DNA of 50,660 bases from Paracoccaceae bacterium (GTDB taxonomy: Bacteria > Pseudomonadota > Alphaproteobacteria > Rhodobacterales > Rhodobacteraceae): positions 1 through 50,660 of the forward strand of contig JAAEZA010000030.1 of the NCBI GenBank assembly GCA_018223125.1, written 5' to 3'. Positions 26,590 through 35,238 of the stretch are shown piece by piece. The position numbers were made by a program, and so were the translations under genes. Each line of letters starts with the position of its first letter. The first letter of the stretch is position 1. The notes beneath the pieces were generated by a model. It was not told where the DNA came from and did not search any database. It saw nothing but the letters and a program-made list of their open reading frames with translations.

Positions 26590-27838
26590 TTTCATCACAC
26601 CTTCGTCCCAGCTGAAAACCCGTAAATCGGCTGAAAAACGGTTCCAGTGGTACGGTCGCGGCGCGATCATTGCTTCTCTGGTCTTTCTTGTCGTGATGGT
26701 TGGTTCCATCCTTTACAAAGGGTCCGGCGCTTTCACGACCACGGATGTCGCGATCGTCGTGGATCTTGGCCCCGAAGCCGTAGACCCTGCCAATCCCCAG
26801 GACGCACGGTTTGAGAAAATCGTAAAAGACGCGCTGAAAGCCCGCTTCCCCGAAGCCACCAAACGGGCTGACCGGCGCAAGCTTTATGGTCTTGTGTCAA
26901 ACGATGCGGGGTTCGAGCTGGAGCGGTTTGTCCTTGCGAACCCCGACAAGCTTGGCGGGGAAGTACGGGTCTGGTTCCGTGCATCGGATGATTTCGATAT
27001 TCTGCTGAAAGGCACTGTGGATCGTACTGTAGATGAATCCGAACGCCGGCTGAGCGATCAGGAAATCGGCTGGATTGACACATTGCTTGCGGATGGCGAT
27101 GTGAAACGGGGGTTCAACTGGTCGTTCTTTACGAATGGTGACAGCCGCGAACCCGAACTTGCCGGTATTCTGAGCGCGCTTGTCGGTTCGGCTCTTACCC
27201 TTCTGGTTTGCTTCTGTTTCTCTTTCCCTGTGGGTATCCTTGCAGCAATCTATCTGGAAGAATTTGCCCCCAAGAACCGTTTCTCCGACATCATCGAGGT
27301 GAATATCAACAACCTTGCAGCGGTGCCGTCGATTGTGTTTGGCTTGCTTGGCCTGTCCATGCTGCTGAACACATTCGGAATGCCGCGCTCTTCTCCGCTG
27401 GTTGGCGGTCTGGTGCTGTCTCTTATGACGTTGCCCACGATCATTATTGCGGCGCGGGCAAGCCTGCGGGCGGTGCCACCTTCTATCCGTGAAGCGGCAC
27501 TTGGCATGGGTGCAAGCCCTGTACAGGCGACATTCCATCACGTCGCACCGCTGGCCTTGCCCGGCATCATGACCGGTACAATCGTTGGAATGGCGCAGGC
27601 TTTGGGTGAAACCGCGCCGTTGCTGATGATCGGCATGGTGGCCTTTATCGTAGATGTGCCCCAGTCCATTCTGGAACCGGCGACTGCGCTTCCAGTGCAG
27701 ATTTTCCTCTGGGCAGACGCGCCCGAACGGGCCTTCCTTGAAAAAACATCCGCAGCAATCATTGTCTTGCTGCTCTTCTTGATAACGATGAACCTGCTTG
27801 CAATCGTCTTGCGCCGCCGGTTCGAAAAAAGGTTCTAA
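26582..27838 (+). CDS. pstA: Phosphate ABC permease PstA
   Basis: This is the second Pst permease, 418 residues, longer than E. coli PstA (296). The extra length is a periplasmic insertion of about 130 residues (roughly 55-185) between the first helix and the BPD_transp_1 domain, with [17 protein letters not shown] at its start. The core domain shows [15 protein letters not shown] and the coupling loop [21 protein letters not shown]. The ATG at 26582 overlaps the pstC stop by 8 bases, so translation is coupled. Alphaproteobacterial PstA proteins commonly carry this insertion; its function is not clear. Confidence 0.92.
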   Translation: MTDFITPSSQLKTRKSAEKRFQWYGRGAIIASLVFLVVMVGSILYKGSGAFTTTDVAIVVDLGPEAVDPANPQDARFEKIVKDALKARFPEATKRADRRKLYGLVSNDAGFELERFVLANPDKLGGEVRVWFRASDDFDILLKGTVDRTVDESERRLSDQEIGWIDTLLADGDVKRGFNWSFFTNGDSREPELAGILSALVGSALTLLVCFCFSFPVGILAAIYLEEFAPKNRFSDIIEVNINNLAAVPSIVFGLLGLSMLLNTFGMPRSSPLVGGLVLSLMTLPTIIIAARASLRAVPPSIREAALGMGASPVQATFHHVAPLALPGIMTGTIVGMAQALGETAPLLMIGMVAFIVDVPQSILEPATALPVQIFLWADAPERAFLEKTSAAIIVLLLFLITMNLLAIVLRRRFEKRF

Positions 27839-27842
27839 GAAT

Positions 27843-28607
27843 ATGTCCAAGACAGCCATCATTTCGGCAAAAGACGTCGATGTCTTTTACGGTGAGAAGC
27901 AGGCGCTCAACAAAATCAATCTGGATATACCGGAGAATAAGGTTACATCGCTGATCGGCCCTTCGGGCTGTGGTAAATCCACCTTCCTGCGCAGTATCAA
28001 CCGGATGAACGATCTGGTGGACATCTGCCGCGTAGAGGGCAGCATCACCATCAAGGGGCAGGACATTTATGCCCCTGAAGTGGACGTGGTTGCCCTGCGT
28101 GCCAAAGTGGGGATGGTGTTCCAGAAACCGAACCCCTTCCCGAAATCCATCTATGAAAATGTGGCCTATGGCCCGAAAATTCACGGTTTGGCAAAATCCA
28201 AAACGGATATGGACGAACTGGTGGAATGGTCCTTGATCAAGGCAGGCTTGTGGAAAGAGGTGAAGGACCGTCTGGACCAGCCCGGCACCGGCCTGTCCGG
28301 CGGGCAGCAACAGCGTCTGTGTATCGCGCGGACTATCGCGGTAAAGCCCCAAGTCGTCCTGATGGACGAACCCTGTTCGGCGCTCGATCCGATTGCCACG
28401 GCAATCATCGAAGAACTGATCGACGAGTTGCGCAACAACTTTACGATCGTCATCGTGACCCACTCGATGCAGCAGGCCGCACGGGTGTCCCAGCGCACAG
28501 CCTTCTTCCATCTTGGAGAACTGGTGGAAAGCGGAGCGACGAAATCGATTTTTACCTCTCCCGAAGATGAACGCACACAGAATTATATTATGGGCCGGAT
28601 CGGCTAG
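27843..28607 (+). CDS. pstB: Phosphate ABC importer ATPase PstB
   Basis: This is the Pst ATPase, 254 residues from the ATG at 27843. It has Walker A GPSGCGKS, the PstB-specific INRMNDL, the Q-loop [20 protein letters not shown], signature [13 protein letters not shown] and Walker [18 protein letters not shown] lies about 9 bases before the ATG. It sits 4 bases after pstA and 10 before phoU in the phosphate operon. Confidence 0.95.
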   Translation: MSKTAIISAKDVDVFYGEKQALNKINLDIPENKVTSLIGPSGCGKSTFLRSINRMNDLVDICRVEGSITIKGQDIYAPEVDVVALRAKVGMVFQKPNPFPKSIYENVAYGPKIHGLAKSKTDMDELVEWSLIKAGLWKEVKDRLDQPGTGLSGGQQQRLCIARTIAVKPQVVLMDEPCSALDPIATAIIEELIDELRNNFTIVIVTHSMQQAARVSQRTAFFHLGELVESGATKSIFTSPEDERTQNYIMGRIG

Positions 28608-28617
28608 GAGTTAATCA

Positions 28618-29283
28618 ATGGAAAATACGCATATCGTTACACGGTTTGATACAGACCTGAAAAAGATTGAATCCATGCTTGTCGAGATGTCCAAGAAAGT
28701 TGGCGAGCAGGTGATAAACGCCGGTCGCGCGCTTATGGACGAAGATGAGGCCCTGGCCAAAAAGGTGGTCAAGTCCGATGCCGAGATCAATGCGCTTGAG
28801 AACAAGATCGACGAGAAGGCGATCCGCCTGATCGCCCTTCGTCAGCCTATGGCGGATGATTTGCGCAGCGCCATTACCACGCTGAAAATTTCCTCCTCGC
28901 TGGAGCGGATGGGTGATTACGCCAAAACTCTGTCCTACCGCGTACGCGCAGTGGATGACTTCTCGGCAATGAGCTCCGTTCTGCGCACGCTGTCCGAAAC
29001 CTCTGACAAAGTGGCAGCCATGCTGACCTTGGTGATGGAAGCTTATGTAGAGCGGGACGAGGCCAAAGCGGAAGCCGCCAGTGCCATGGACGACGAGATC
29101 AACGACCGTACCGATGCGCTGTTCCGCGAACTGTTGACCTATATGATGGAAAACCCGCGCAACATCGAACCCTGTACGCATTTGCTGTTCATCTCGAAGA
29201 ATATGGAACGGTCCGGCGATCAGGTGAAGAATATAGCCGAGCAGGTTCATTATCTGGTCACAGGGGAATTGTACGAACAATGA
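28618..29283 (+). CDS. phoU: Phosphate signalling protein PhoU
   Basis: This cytoplasmic all-helical protein of 221 residues is made of two three-helix repeats. The repeats share the E/DxxxD metal-site pattern, here around SSLERMGDYAKTLS and KNMERSGDQVKNIAE. PhoU links the Pst transporter to the PhoR kinase and keeps the regulon off when phosphate is plentiful. Its stop overlaps the phoB start (ATGA). No phoR lies in this window; it may be elsewhere. Confidence 0.93.
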   Translation: MENTHIVTRFDTDLKKIESMLVEMSKKVGEQVINAGRALMDEDEALAKKVVKSDAEINALENKIDEKAIRLIALRQPMADDLRSAITTLKISSSLERMGDYAKTLSYRVRAVDDFSAMSSVLRTLSETSDKVAAMLTLVMEAYVERDEAKAEAASAMDDEINDRTDALFRELLTYMMENPRNIEPCTHLLFISKNMERSGDQVKNIAEQVHYLVTGELYEQ

Positions 29284-29975
29284 GCGGCGGACCAAAGATA
29301 CTGGTTGTAGAGGATGAAGCCTCCCAACTGGAAATGCTTGTCTATAACCTGAGCGTTGAGGGTTACGAGGTTTTCAAGGCCGAAACCGGCGAAGAAGGTC
29401 TGTTGATACTTGAAGAACAGACCATTGATCTGATCGTTCTGGACTGGATGCTGCCGGGAACCTCGGGTCTGGAAGTCTGCCGGCAGGTGAAGCGCAATAA
29501 AGATACCAAAAATATTCCGGTGATCATGCTGACCGCGCGGGGGGAAGAAGACGACAAGATCCGCGGGCTGGATACCGGCGCGGATGATTATGTGGTCAAA
29601 CCCTATTCCGTGCGCGAGTTGATGGCGCGGGTGCGGGCCGGTTTGCGGCAGGCCACCGGCCAGCTTGGCACTGATTTGCTGGTCTATCAGGGTTTGAATA
29701 TGGATCTTGTCCAACACAAGGTGACGCTGGCGGATGCGGTTATCCCGCTGGGTCCGCTGGAATTCAAACTGTTGCGGGTCTTCATGGAAGCGCCCGGACG
29801 GGTCTGGTCACGGGATCAACTGCTGGATCGTGTCTGGGGGGACAACCTGAACGTGGATACCCGCACTGTTGATGTGCATATCGGGCGGCTGCGCAAGCAA
29901 CTGGCCAAGGTCAGCGATCTGGACTTTGTGCGCACGGTGCGCGGCTTTGGCTATTCCCTTGATACCACCGCTTGA
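29280..29975 (+). CDS. phoB: Phosphate regulon response regulator PhoB
   Basis: This is an OmpR-type response regulator of 231 residues. The receiver domain has the acidic pair ED (11-12), the phosphorylated Asp55 in VLDWMLPG and the conserved Lys in VVKPYS. The winged-helix domain contains SRDQLLDRVWGDN and TVDVHIGRLRKQL, the recognition helix of PhoB. It would bind the Pho-box array before pstS and so control its own operon. No terminator is obvious before recO, which starts 31 bases later. Confidence 0.93.
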   Translation: MSGGPKILVVEDEASQLEMLVYNLSVEGYEVFKAETGEEGLLILEEQTIDLIVLDWMLPGTSGLEVCRQVKRNKDTKNIPVIMLTARGEEDDKIRGLDTGADDYVVKPYSVRELMARVRAGLRQATGQLGTDLLVYQGLNMDLVQHKVTLADAVIPLGPLEFKLLRVFMEAPGRVWSRDQLLDRVWGDNLNVDTRTVDVHIGRLRKQLAKVSDLDFVRTVRGFGYSLDTTA

Positions 29976-30006
29976 GCACGGCACGGATTACCCCTAGCTT
30001 GCGCGG

Positions 30007-30756
30007 ATGGAATGGCGCGATGAAGGGGTGATCCTGTCCGCACGGCGGCACGGGGAAACTTCGGTAATACTAGAGGTTCTGACCAAGACCCACGGGCGGC
30101 ACGCTGGCGTGGTGCGCGGAGGCGCGTCCCGCAAGCTTGCCCCTGTCTTGCAACCGGGCAATCAGGTGGAAGTGGAATGGCGCGCGCGCCTTGAAGAACA
30201 CCTTGGCGGCTTTCATGTGGAATTGCTGCATTCCCGCAGTGTCATTATGGGCGACCGCGCCGCGCTGGCAGCCCTTGGTTCGATTTGTGCATTGTGCGGG
30301 TTTGCGCTGCCAGACCGGATGGCCCTTCCAGAAATCTACGGGCGCACCCTTGATCTGGTGGATGCTCTGGAGGCAGGGCAGGGCTGGCATGCGGAGTATG
30401 CGATCTGGGAGTTGATGCTGCTGGAAGAACTGGGCTACGGGCTAGACCTGTCGTCTTGTGCGGCCACGGGTACGACACAGGAACTGGTTTATGTCTCCCC
30501 CAAAAGCGGGCGGGCGGTGTGCCGCTCCAGTGGTGCGGCATATGCCGACCGGATGCTGCCCTTGCCGGTATTCCTGCAACTGGAAGGGGCAGAGCCGGCG
30601 CCGGAAGATATTCTAGACGCGCTAAAGACCACCGGATATTTTCTTGAACGCTGGCTTGCACCTGCCCTTGGCAACCGTCCGCTTCCCGAAGCGCGGGGCA
30701 GGCTTGTCCAGTTGCTGGCGCGCAAGGCCAAAAAGGCAGCGGCAGGGGAAGGTTGA
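30007..30756 (+). CDS. recO: DNA repair protein RecO
   Basis: This recombination mediator works with RecR and loads RecA on gaps by the RecF pathway. It is 249 residues long, with an N-terminal OB fold (MEWRDEGVILSARRHGETSVILEVLTK...GGASRK) and a C-terminal helical domain. The zinc-finger cysteines found in some RecO proteins are only partly kept here. It lies 31 bases after phoB and is convergent with the lipoprotein gene, 9 bases away. Confidence 0.92.
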   Translation: MEWRDEGVILSARRHGETSVILEVLTKTHGRHAGVVRGGASRKLAPVLQPGNQVEVEWRARLEEHLGGFHVELLHSRSVIMGDRAALAALGSICALCGFALPDRMALPEIYGRTLDLVDALEAGQGWHAEYAIWELMLLEELGYGLDLSSCAATGTTQELVYVSPKSGRAVCRSSGAAYADRMLPLPVFLQLEGAEPAPEDILDALKTTGYFLERWLAPALGNRPLPEARGRLVQLLARKAKKAAAGEG

Positions 30757-30765
30757 GCGGGCGGC

Positions 30766-31158
30766 TTATTGCAGGCGGTATTCCAGCAGGCCGCCCGTGT
30801 CATTCGTCAACAGCAGCGTGTCGCCCTTGCGTTCGATCATGGTCATTTCGCTGAAGGCTTGGAAATAGCGACCCTCAAGCTCCATTTCCGGACAGGCCCG
30901 CCGCGTGGCCCCGATGGCCCCTGTTTCAAACCACGGCAGAGGCGCAGTCTGTTCGCCAAAATAGCTGTTGCAGGGGGCTTGCCCCGCAAGGCGGCCCTTT
31001 TCGGGGAAGGTCAGGGTGATCTGTGTTTCCACGGCTTCTCCGTTCAGGCGTACCAGATGCCACTGATCGTCAGGGCCGCTGACACCGGAGATGGTTTCAT
31101 CCTTCTGGCAGGCAGAGAGGGACAGCGCAAAAGCGAGGGAAGCAAACAGAATTTTCAT
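30766..31158 (-). CDS. META/HslJ-domain lipoprotein
   Basis: This is a 130-residue protein with a lipoprotein signal: a short hydrophobic N-terminus ending in the lipobox LSAC with Cys17. The rest is a META domain, seen in DDQWHLVRLNGEA, CNSYFGEQTAPL, ACPEMELEGRYFQAFS and a final LLLTNDTGGLLEYR. META proteins such as HslJ are linked to outer-membrane stress and novobiocin tolerance in E. coli, but the molecular role is not known. It follows the acyl-CoA dehydrogenase on the same strand with a terminator between. Confidence 0.8.
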   Translation of the reverse strand: MKILFASLAFALSLSACQKDETISGVSGPDDQWHLVRLNGEAVETQITLTFPEKGRLAGQAPCNSYFGEQTAPLPWFETGAIGATRRACPEMELEGRYFQAFSEMTMIERKGDTLLLTNDTGGLLEYRLQ

Positions 31159-31215
31159 AGGCGCAGAGTGTCAAAAAACGCACCAACCGGCAACGGGCAC
31201 ATCCATGCGCCAGCG

Positions 31216-31249
31216 GAAAGTCGCAGAGGGGCAAATGCCTCTCTGCGAC
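31216..31249 (-). terminator. Rho-independent terminator of the acyl-CoA dehydrogenase gene
   Basis: GTCGCAGAG pairs with CTCTGCGAC, with a G-T pair and an inner GGC/GCC closing an AAAT loop. On the minus strand a TTTCC tail follows. It begins about 10 bases after the acyl-CoA dehydrogenase stop codon. Confidence 0.8.
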
Positions 31250-31259
31250 GGGATCGGGA

Positions 31260-32918
31260 TCAGTTCCGGCCCACTTCGAGCAGGCGGCGGGCGATGACGG
31301 TGGCCTGGATTTCTGCCGCGCCTTCAAAGATGTTGAGGATACGGGCATCACACAGCACGCGGCTGATCGGGTATTCCAGCGCGAAACCGTTGCCGCCGTG
31401 GATCTGCAGCCCGTTATCCGCTGCCGCCCAGGCCACGCGCGCGCCAAGCAGTTTTGCCATGCCTGCTTCCAGATCGCAGCGGCGGTCGTGGTCTTTTTCC
31501 CATGCGGAATGATAGGTCAGCTGCCGTGCGATCATGATCTCGACCGCCATCATCGCGATTTTGGACTGGATGCGGGGGAAATCCAGCAGTTGTTTGCCGA
31601 ACTGCTTGCGTTCTTGTGCGTATTGCAGCGCAATTTCCATTGCGTTCTGCGCGACGCCGATGGCACGGGCGGCTGTCTGAATACGGGCGGACTCAAAGGT
31701 CTGCATCAGCTGTTTAAAGCCCTGACCTTCCACACCGCCAAGCAGGTTGTCCCCTTTGACCTTGAAATTGTCAAAAGCCAGTTCGTATTCCTTCATCCCG
31801 CGATAGCCCAGCACCTCGATCTCGCCGCCGGTCATGCCTTCGGTGGGGAAGGGGGCTTCGTCCGTGCCGGGGGTCTTTTCCGCAAGGAACATGGACAGGC
31901 CCGAATAATTGGTGGTGTCAGGGTCAGTGCGCGCCAGCAGGGTCATCACATTGGTGCGCGCTGCGTGGGTGATCCATGTCTTGTTGCCGGTGATCGACCA
32001 GTCGTCCCCGTCCCTGACCGCGCGGGTGCGCAGGGAGCCGAGGTCAGAGCCGGTGTTAGGCTCGGTGAATACCGCTGTTGGCAGGGTTTCTCCGGAAGCA
32101 AGTTGGGGCAGCCATTTCTGTTTCTGCTCTTCCGTGCCGCCGCCGATAATCAGTTCCGCCGCAATTTCCGAACGCGTGCCGAGCGACCCGACACCGATAT
32201 AGCCGCGCGACAGTTCTTCGGACACCACCACCATAGAGGCTTTGGACAGGCCGAACCCGCCGTATTCTTCAGGAATGGTCAGACCGAAAACGCCCATTTC
32301 GGCCAGTTCGTTGATGATCTCCATCGGGATCAGTTCGTCCTTCAGGTGCCATTCATGGGCGTGGGGCAGGACTTTGTCATCGGCAAAGCGGCGGAACTGG
32401 TCGCGGATCATTTCCAGTTCTTCGTCCAGGCCGGTTGCACCAACGGTCGCGGTGCCATCCCGTTCCAGCATCAGGGCCACAAGACGGGCGCGGGCCGCTT
32501 GTGTGTTGCCTTCCTGTGTCAGGGTTTGCACACTTTCAACCGCAAGGGCCATCTGGTCCTGTTGGGACAGCCCGAGATCCTGAAGCCGGACCACTTCGCC
32601 CTGTGACATGGGAATGCCGCCCCAGATCTGCCAGAGATATTCGCCAAAGCCGATTTGCAGCAGCAGTTGTTCCAACTCGCTGAATTTGCCGTCCTGATCC
32701 AGCCGTGTCGCCCATTTGTGCATCTGGCGCAGGGATTCCAGATAGGTTGCAAACCACGCAAGCCCGTGGGTGGCGAACTGGTGTTCCTCAAGCGCCTTGC
32801 CGTTCAGGCGTCCGTCGATGTTGACTTTCTCGGACAGTTTCTGACGGGCGCGATCCACCACATTTTCAACAGCAGGAATGGCAGCAGCGCAGGTATTCAG
32901 CAGATTGGGCAGCAACAT
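31260..32918 (-). CDS. mcd: Acyl-CoA dehydrogenase, probable methylsuccinyl-CoA dehydrogenase
   Basis: This flavoenzyme of 552 residues has an N-terminal extension of about 150 residues before the acyl-CoA dehydrogenase core. Core signatures are AVFTEPNTGSDLGSLRTRA (about 290), the C-terminal ERKQFGKQLLDFPRIQ and QIHGGNGFALEYPISR, with a final ILNIFEGAAEIQ. The long N-terminal helical domain is characteristic of Mcd, which oxidises (2S)-methylsuccinyl-CoA to mesaconyl-CoA in the ethylmalonyl-CoA pathway of acetate assimilation in Rhodobacterales. The assignment to Mcd rests on length and architecture, without experimental support. Another acyl-CoA dehydrogenase remains possible. Confidence 0.78.
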   Translation of the reverse strand: MLLPNLLNTCAAAIPAVENVVDRARQKLSEKVNIDGRLNGKALEEHQFATHGLAWFATYLESLRQMHKWATRLDQDGKFSELEQLLLQIGFGEYLWQIWGGIPMSQGEVVRLQDLGLSQQDQMALAVESVQTLTQEGNTQAARARLVALMLERDGTATVGATGLDEELEMIRDQFRRFADDKVLPHAHEWHLKDELIPMEIINELAEMGVFGLTIPEEYGGFGLSKASMVVVSEELSRGYIGVGSLGTRSEIAAELIIGGGTEEQKQKWLPQLASGETLPTAVFTEPNTGSDLGSLRTRAVRDGDDWSITGNKTWITHAARTNVMTLLARTDPDTTNYSGLSMFLAEKTPGTDEAPFPTEGMTGGEIEVLGYRGMKEYELAFDNFKVKGDNLLGGVEGQGFKQLMQTFESARIQTAARAIGVAQNAMEIALQYAQERKQFGKQLLDFPRIQSKIAMMAVEIMIARQLTYHSAWEKDHDRRCDLEAGMAKLLGARVAWAAADNGLQIHGGNGFALEYPISRVLCDARILNIFEGAAEIQATVIARRLLEVGRN

Positions 32919-33049
32919 TTGGGATTCGTCCTTGTGAAGGCTTCAGGTGTTGCAAACTGAAGTAAGTGGACTGTCCGAGCGGGTCAATGCTGCGACGCAA
33001 TAAAAATGCTGTAATGCGGCAAAATGTGTAAGATTGTTGCGGCGGTGGT

Positions 33050-33988
33050 TCAGAGCGCCGCCCTGAGAAGCTGGCCGGCGACGACCACAACGATAGCCCC
33101 CGCAGCCAGTTCAAGAACCGGCACAGCGATACGCAGCAGCGGGGCAGAGGTCAGGCCTTGTAGCGTGCTTTCGCGCAAACCGACAGCGGCCAGTGCGACA
33201 GCGACGGTGACACTGGCAGTGCCGAGCGCCATTGCAAAACTGCCCATGATTCCGGCGGTGACAATCCCCATGCGCCAGGTGAGGATGAGAAGAAAGATCG
33301 CACCGGTACAAGGGCGCATGGCAATCGCGCCGATCAACACAAAAAGATCCCGCAAGGAAGAGACATTTGCTGCTTCTTCGGGGGTGGGGCCGTGGCGATG
33401 ATCGCAATCCGCGCAGACTTCCCCGTGATCGCTGTGGTGATGGTGATCATGTGAGTAATGATGGGGATCATGCCCGCGGGCGTGTCCTGCCAAGCTGCGC
33501 CCGCGCCAGAGCTTTCGTGTGCCCCGCAGGATCAGCCATGCGCCGACCAGCAGAATTGCCCCGTAGCTTGCCGGAGCAAAAAAATCCTCTGCCGCGCCGA
33601 CAAGCTGTTTGCTGCCCCACCCCAGAAGAAGCACGCCGGAATAAACCAGAACCACCGCGGTAAGGGCTTGGGCCAGACTGGAGACCAGCGCAATTCCTGC
33701 AAGACGCGTCATTGCAACCCGTGCGCCAAGACCATAGCCGCCGATCAGGATTTTACCGTGTCCCGGACCCACCGCATGAAAAAAGCCATAGGCAAAGCAC
33801 ACCCCCATCAAACCGAGCGTTGCGCCCGGATTGCCCGCCCGTAGCGCCCGCAGGGAGCCGGCCATCGCGTTCTGGAAATCCCGCTGCATGGAGGCGGCCC
33901 AGACAGCGATGGCGTCAAACCCGCCGCCGATCCACAATAAAAGCAGGGCTGCAGCCGCCGCAACGGCGAAGATCAGGAGGAGACGCAT
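33050..33988 (-). CDS. Nickel/cobalt transporter, NicO/RcnA family
   Basis: This inner-membrane protein of 312 residues has about six to seven helices. The conserved NicO motifs GFFHAVGPGHGKILIGGY (about 72-89) and MRPCTGAIFLLILTW are visible. Between helices lies a His-rich loop (about 172-200, HDPHHYSHDHHHH) that may bind metal. The family contains both exporters (RcnA) and probable importers. The partner DUF1007 gene, overlapping the start by 16 bases, is typical of the uptake-type group. Cobalt is a likely substrate given the cobalt-B12 genes 10 kb away, but nickel cannot be excluded. Confidence 0.85.
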   Translation of the reverse strand: MRLLLIFAVAAAAALLLLWIGGGFDAIAVWAASMQRDFQNAMAGSLRALRAGNPGATLGLMGVCFAYGFFHAVGPGHGKILIGGYGLGARVAMTRLAGIALVSSLAQALTAVVLVYSGVLLLGWGSKQLVGAAEDFFAPASYGAILLVGAWLILRGTRKLWRGRSLAGHARGHDPHHYSHDHHHHSDHGEVCADCDHRHGPTPEEAANVSSLRDLFVLIGAIAMRPCTGAIFLLILTWRMGIVTAGIMGSFAMALGTASVTVAVALAAVGLRESTLQGLTSAPLLRIAVPVLELAAGAIVVVVAGQLLRAAL

Positions 33989-34626
33989 TCAAGAAATACC
34001 GTATCTGCAAAAAGTTCACCGACTTCGGGAAAGCTCTCGTCGCCCTCATATTGCGCAGAGTTTTCACCGTAGAGCAGGCTTTCCACCGCGTCATAGGCTT
34101 TGGGCAGGTCCGCGGCCTGGATGGCGAGCGAACAATCGGGGTTGTCGATAACCTCTACCCCGTGATCAAGCGTATAGGCGCTGTAGAAGGTCGGGTCATA
34201 GACTTTGACAATGGTCTCACCTTTTTCCGGTTCGATCCGGTTCAGCAACGGTCGGATGTGCCATGTCAGCAGGCGACCACCCTCAAGGGCTGCTCCGGCT
34301 TCCATTGGTGCGCCGAGTGTGACCTTCGCGTCATTGTGGGTGACGTAAAGATCGCCTTCAAAGCCCTCGACCCAGTTTGTGTCAAATCCGGCCAGCTTTT
34401 CCTGTTCTTCCACCGTGATGGTTCCGTCCCCGTCCTGATCGAGTTCCAGTTCTTCCAGTTGGAGGAGGGAATAGAATTCGTCGTAGGACCAGAACACCCG
34501 CAAAGCGGCTAGTTTTCCGGTGTCGTCAAACAGGAAGTTGATCCCCGCATCCACGTAAATATGGGGATGGGACACAGCCGGAAGAGGCGTGAGAGACAGA
34601 ACTGCAGTAAGGGCAAAACGTTTCAT
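33973..34626 (-). CDS. DUF1007 periplasmic protein, partner of the Ni/Co transporter
   Basis: This is a secreted protein of 217 residues with a signal peptide (cleavage after AVS, about residue 19). The mature N-terminus starts HPHIYVDAGINFLFDD; an N-terminal His-x-His of this type can bind Ni or Co once processed. An EF-hand-like LELDQDGDGTITVEEQEKL follows near 75-90, probably a calcium site. DUF1007 proteins are found beside NicO-type transporters and are thought to deliver metal in the periplasm. It overlaps the transporter gene start and would be co-translated. The 72-bp inverted repeat lies about 120 bases upstream. Confidence 0.82.
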   Translation of the reverse strand: MKRFALTAVLSLTPLPAVSHPHIYVDAGINFLFDDTGKLAALRVFWSYDEFYSLLQLEELELDQDGDGTITVEEQEKLAGFDTNWVEGFEGDLYVTHNDAKVTLGAPMEAGAALEGGRLLTWHIRPLLNRIEPEKGETIVKVYDPTFYSAYTLDHGVEVIDNPDCSLAIQAADLPKAYDAVESLLYGENSAQYEGDESFPEVGELFADTVFLECVSS

Positions 34627-34747
34627 GGCGGAATTTTAGGCGGGGTGCGCGACGCGGGCAAGCAGAGAGTTCAGGCCATGAGCGCAACACCGCTTGTGAA
34701 GCAAAAGGCCATGCCGGGGCAGGGGGGGACACCGTGGGGCCGATCAC

Positions 34748-34819
34748 CCTTTAATCATGAAGCTTCTTAAATGAAGCTTCATTTAAGAAGCTTCATTTAA
34801 GAAGCTTCATGATTAAAGG
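34748..34819. repeat. 72-bp inverted repeat with four GAAGCTTC units
   Basis: Two perfectly matching 33-base arms (34748-34780 and 34787-34819) flank a 6-base centre, ATTTAA. Inside, the palindrome GAAGCTTC occurs four times, at 34759, 34773, 34787 and 34801, exactly 14 bases apart and separated by TTAAAT or ATTTAA. The block is AT-rich in GC-rich surroundings. It lies after the DUF1294 gene and before DUF1007 (both minus strand). It has no clear T-run, so it is not a standard terminator. It may be a multi-site operator or a cruciform-forming element. Nothing else is seen in the intergenic stretch 34627-34872. Confidence 0.85.
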
Positions 34820-34872
34820 TTTGTTAAGATTTGGGCGGGACAGGCCAGCGATTGCGCCCGACAATACTGCCC

Positions 34873-35172
34873 TCAGGACAGTAACATCTCCCGCGTGGCA
34901 GGGATCACCAGCAGCACGATCAAAACAACTTGTGCGATCAGGATCAGGTTCAGAACCAGTGAAAACGGCTGCTTGCGCGTTTTGTGACGCAGGGCATATT
35001 GCGCCCATTTCGCGCCGAACGATCCGCCAAGGATCGCTACCCCCAACAGCGTGTTCTCCGGCACCCGCCACCCACGCTTTTCTGCCTGCCGCTTGTCATG
35101 GTGAAACAGTGCAAAGGCCAGCAGGTTCATCACGCCAAGGTAGGCACCGAGCAGAAGAAGGAATTTTATCAT
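34873..35172 (-). CDS. DUF1294 membrane protein
   Basis: This is a small inner-membrane protein of 99 residues from the ATG at 35172. It has a first helix (MIKFLLLLGAYLGVMNLLAF), a cytoplasmic segment with KRQAEKRGWRVPENTLLGVAILGGSFGA (the DUF1294 core) and a C-terminal helix (about 72-93). Function is unknown. A longer in-frame start at 35220 would begin within the pckA transcript, upstream of the pckA terminator hairpin, so I reject it. DUF1294 sometimes occurs fused to cold-shock domains; none is present here. Confidence 0.8.
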   Translation of the reverse strand: MIKFLLLLGAYLGVMNLLAFALFHHDKRQAEKRGWRVPENTLLGVAILGGSFGAKWAQYALRHKTRKQPFSLVLNLILIAQVVLIVLLVIPATREMLLS

Positions 35173-35185
35173 GGCATCCGGATGT

Positions 35186-35214
35186 AAAAATGGCCGGAGC
35201 AGCAACTCCGGCCA
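35186..35214 (-). terminator. Rho-independent terminator of pckA
   Basis: On the minus strand a perfect 9-bp stem, TGGCCGGAG with CTCCGGCCA, closes a 6-base loop, and a TTTTT run follows. It starts 25 bases after the pckA stop codon. It separates pckA from the DUF1294 gene and helps fix the start of the latter. Confidence 0.92.
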
Positions 35215-35238
35215 ATTCATTGCTTAACCAGTACAGGT

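Noticed and set aside
33441-33475. CAT/CAC-rich repeats in the NicO gene, and again in cobW (47990-48060)
   Set aside because: These are codons for His-rich metal-binding loops within intact genes, not independent DNA repeats.
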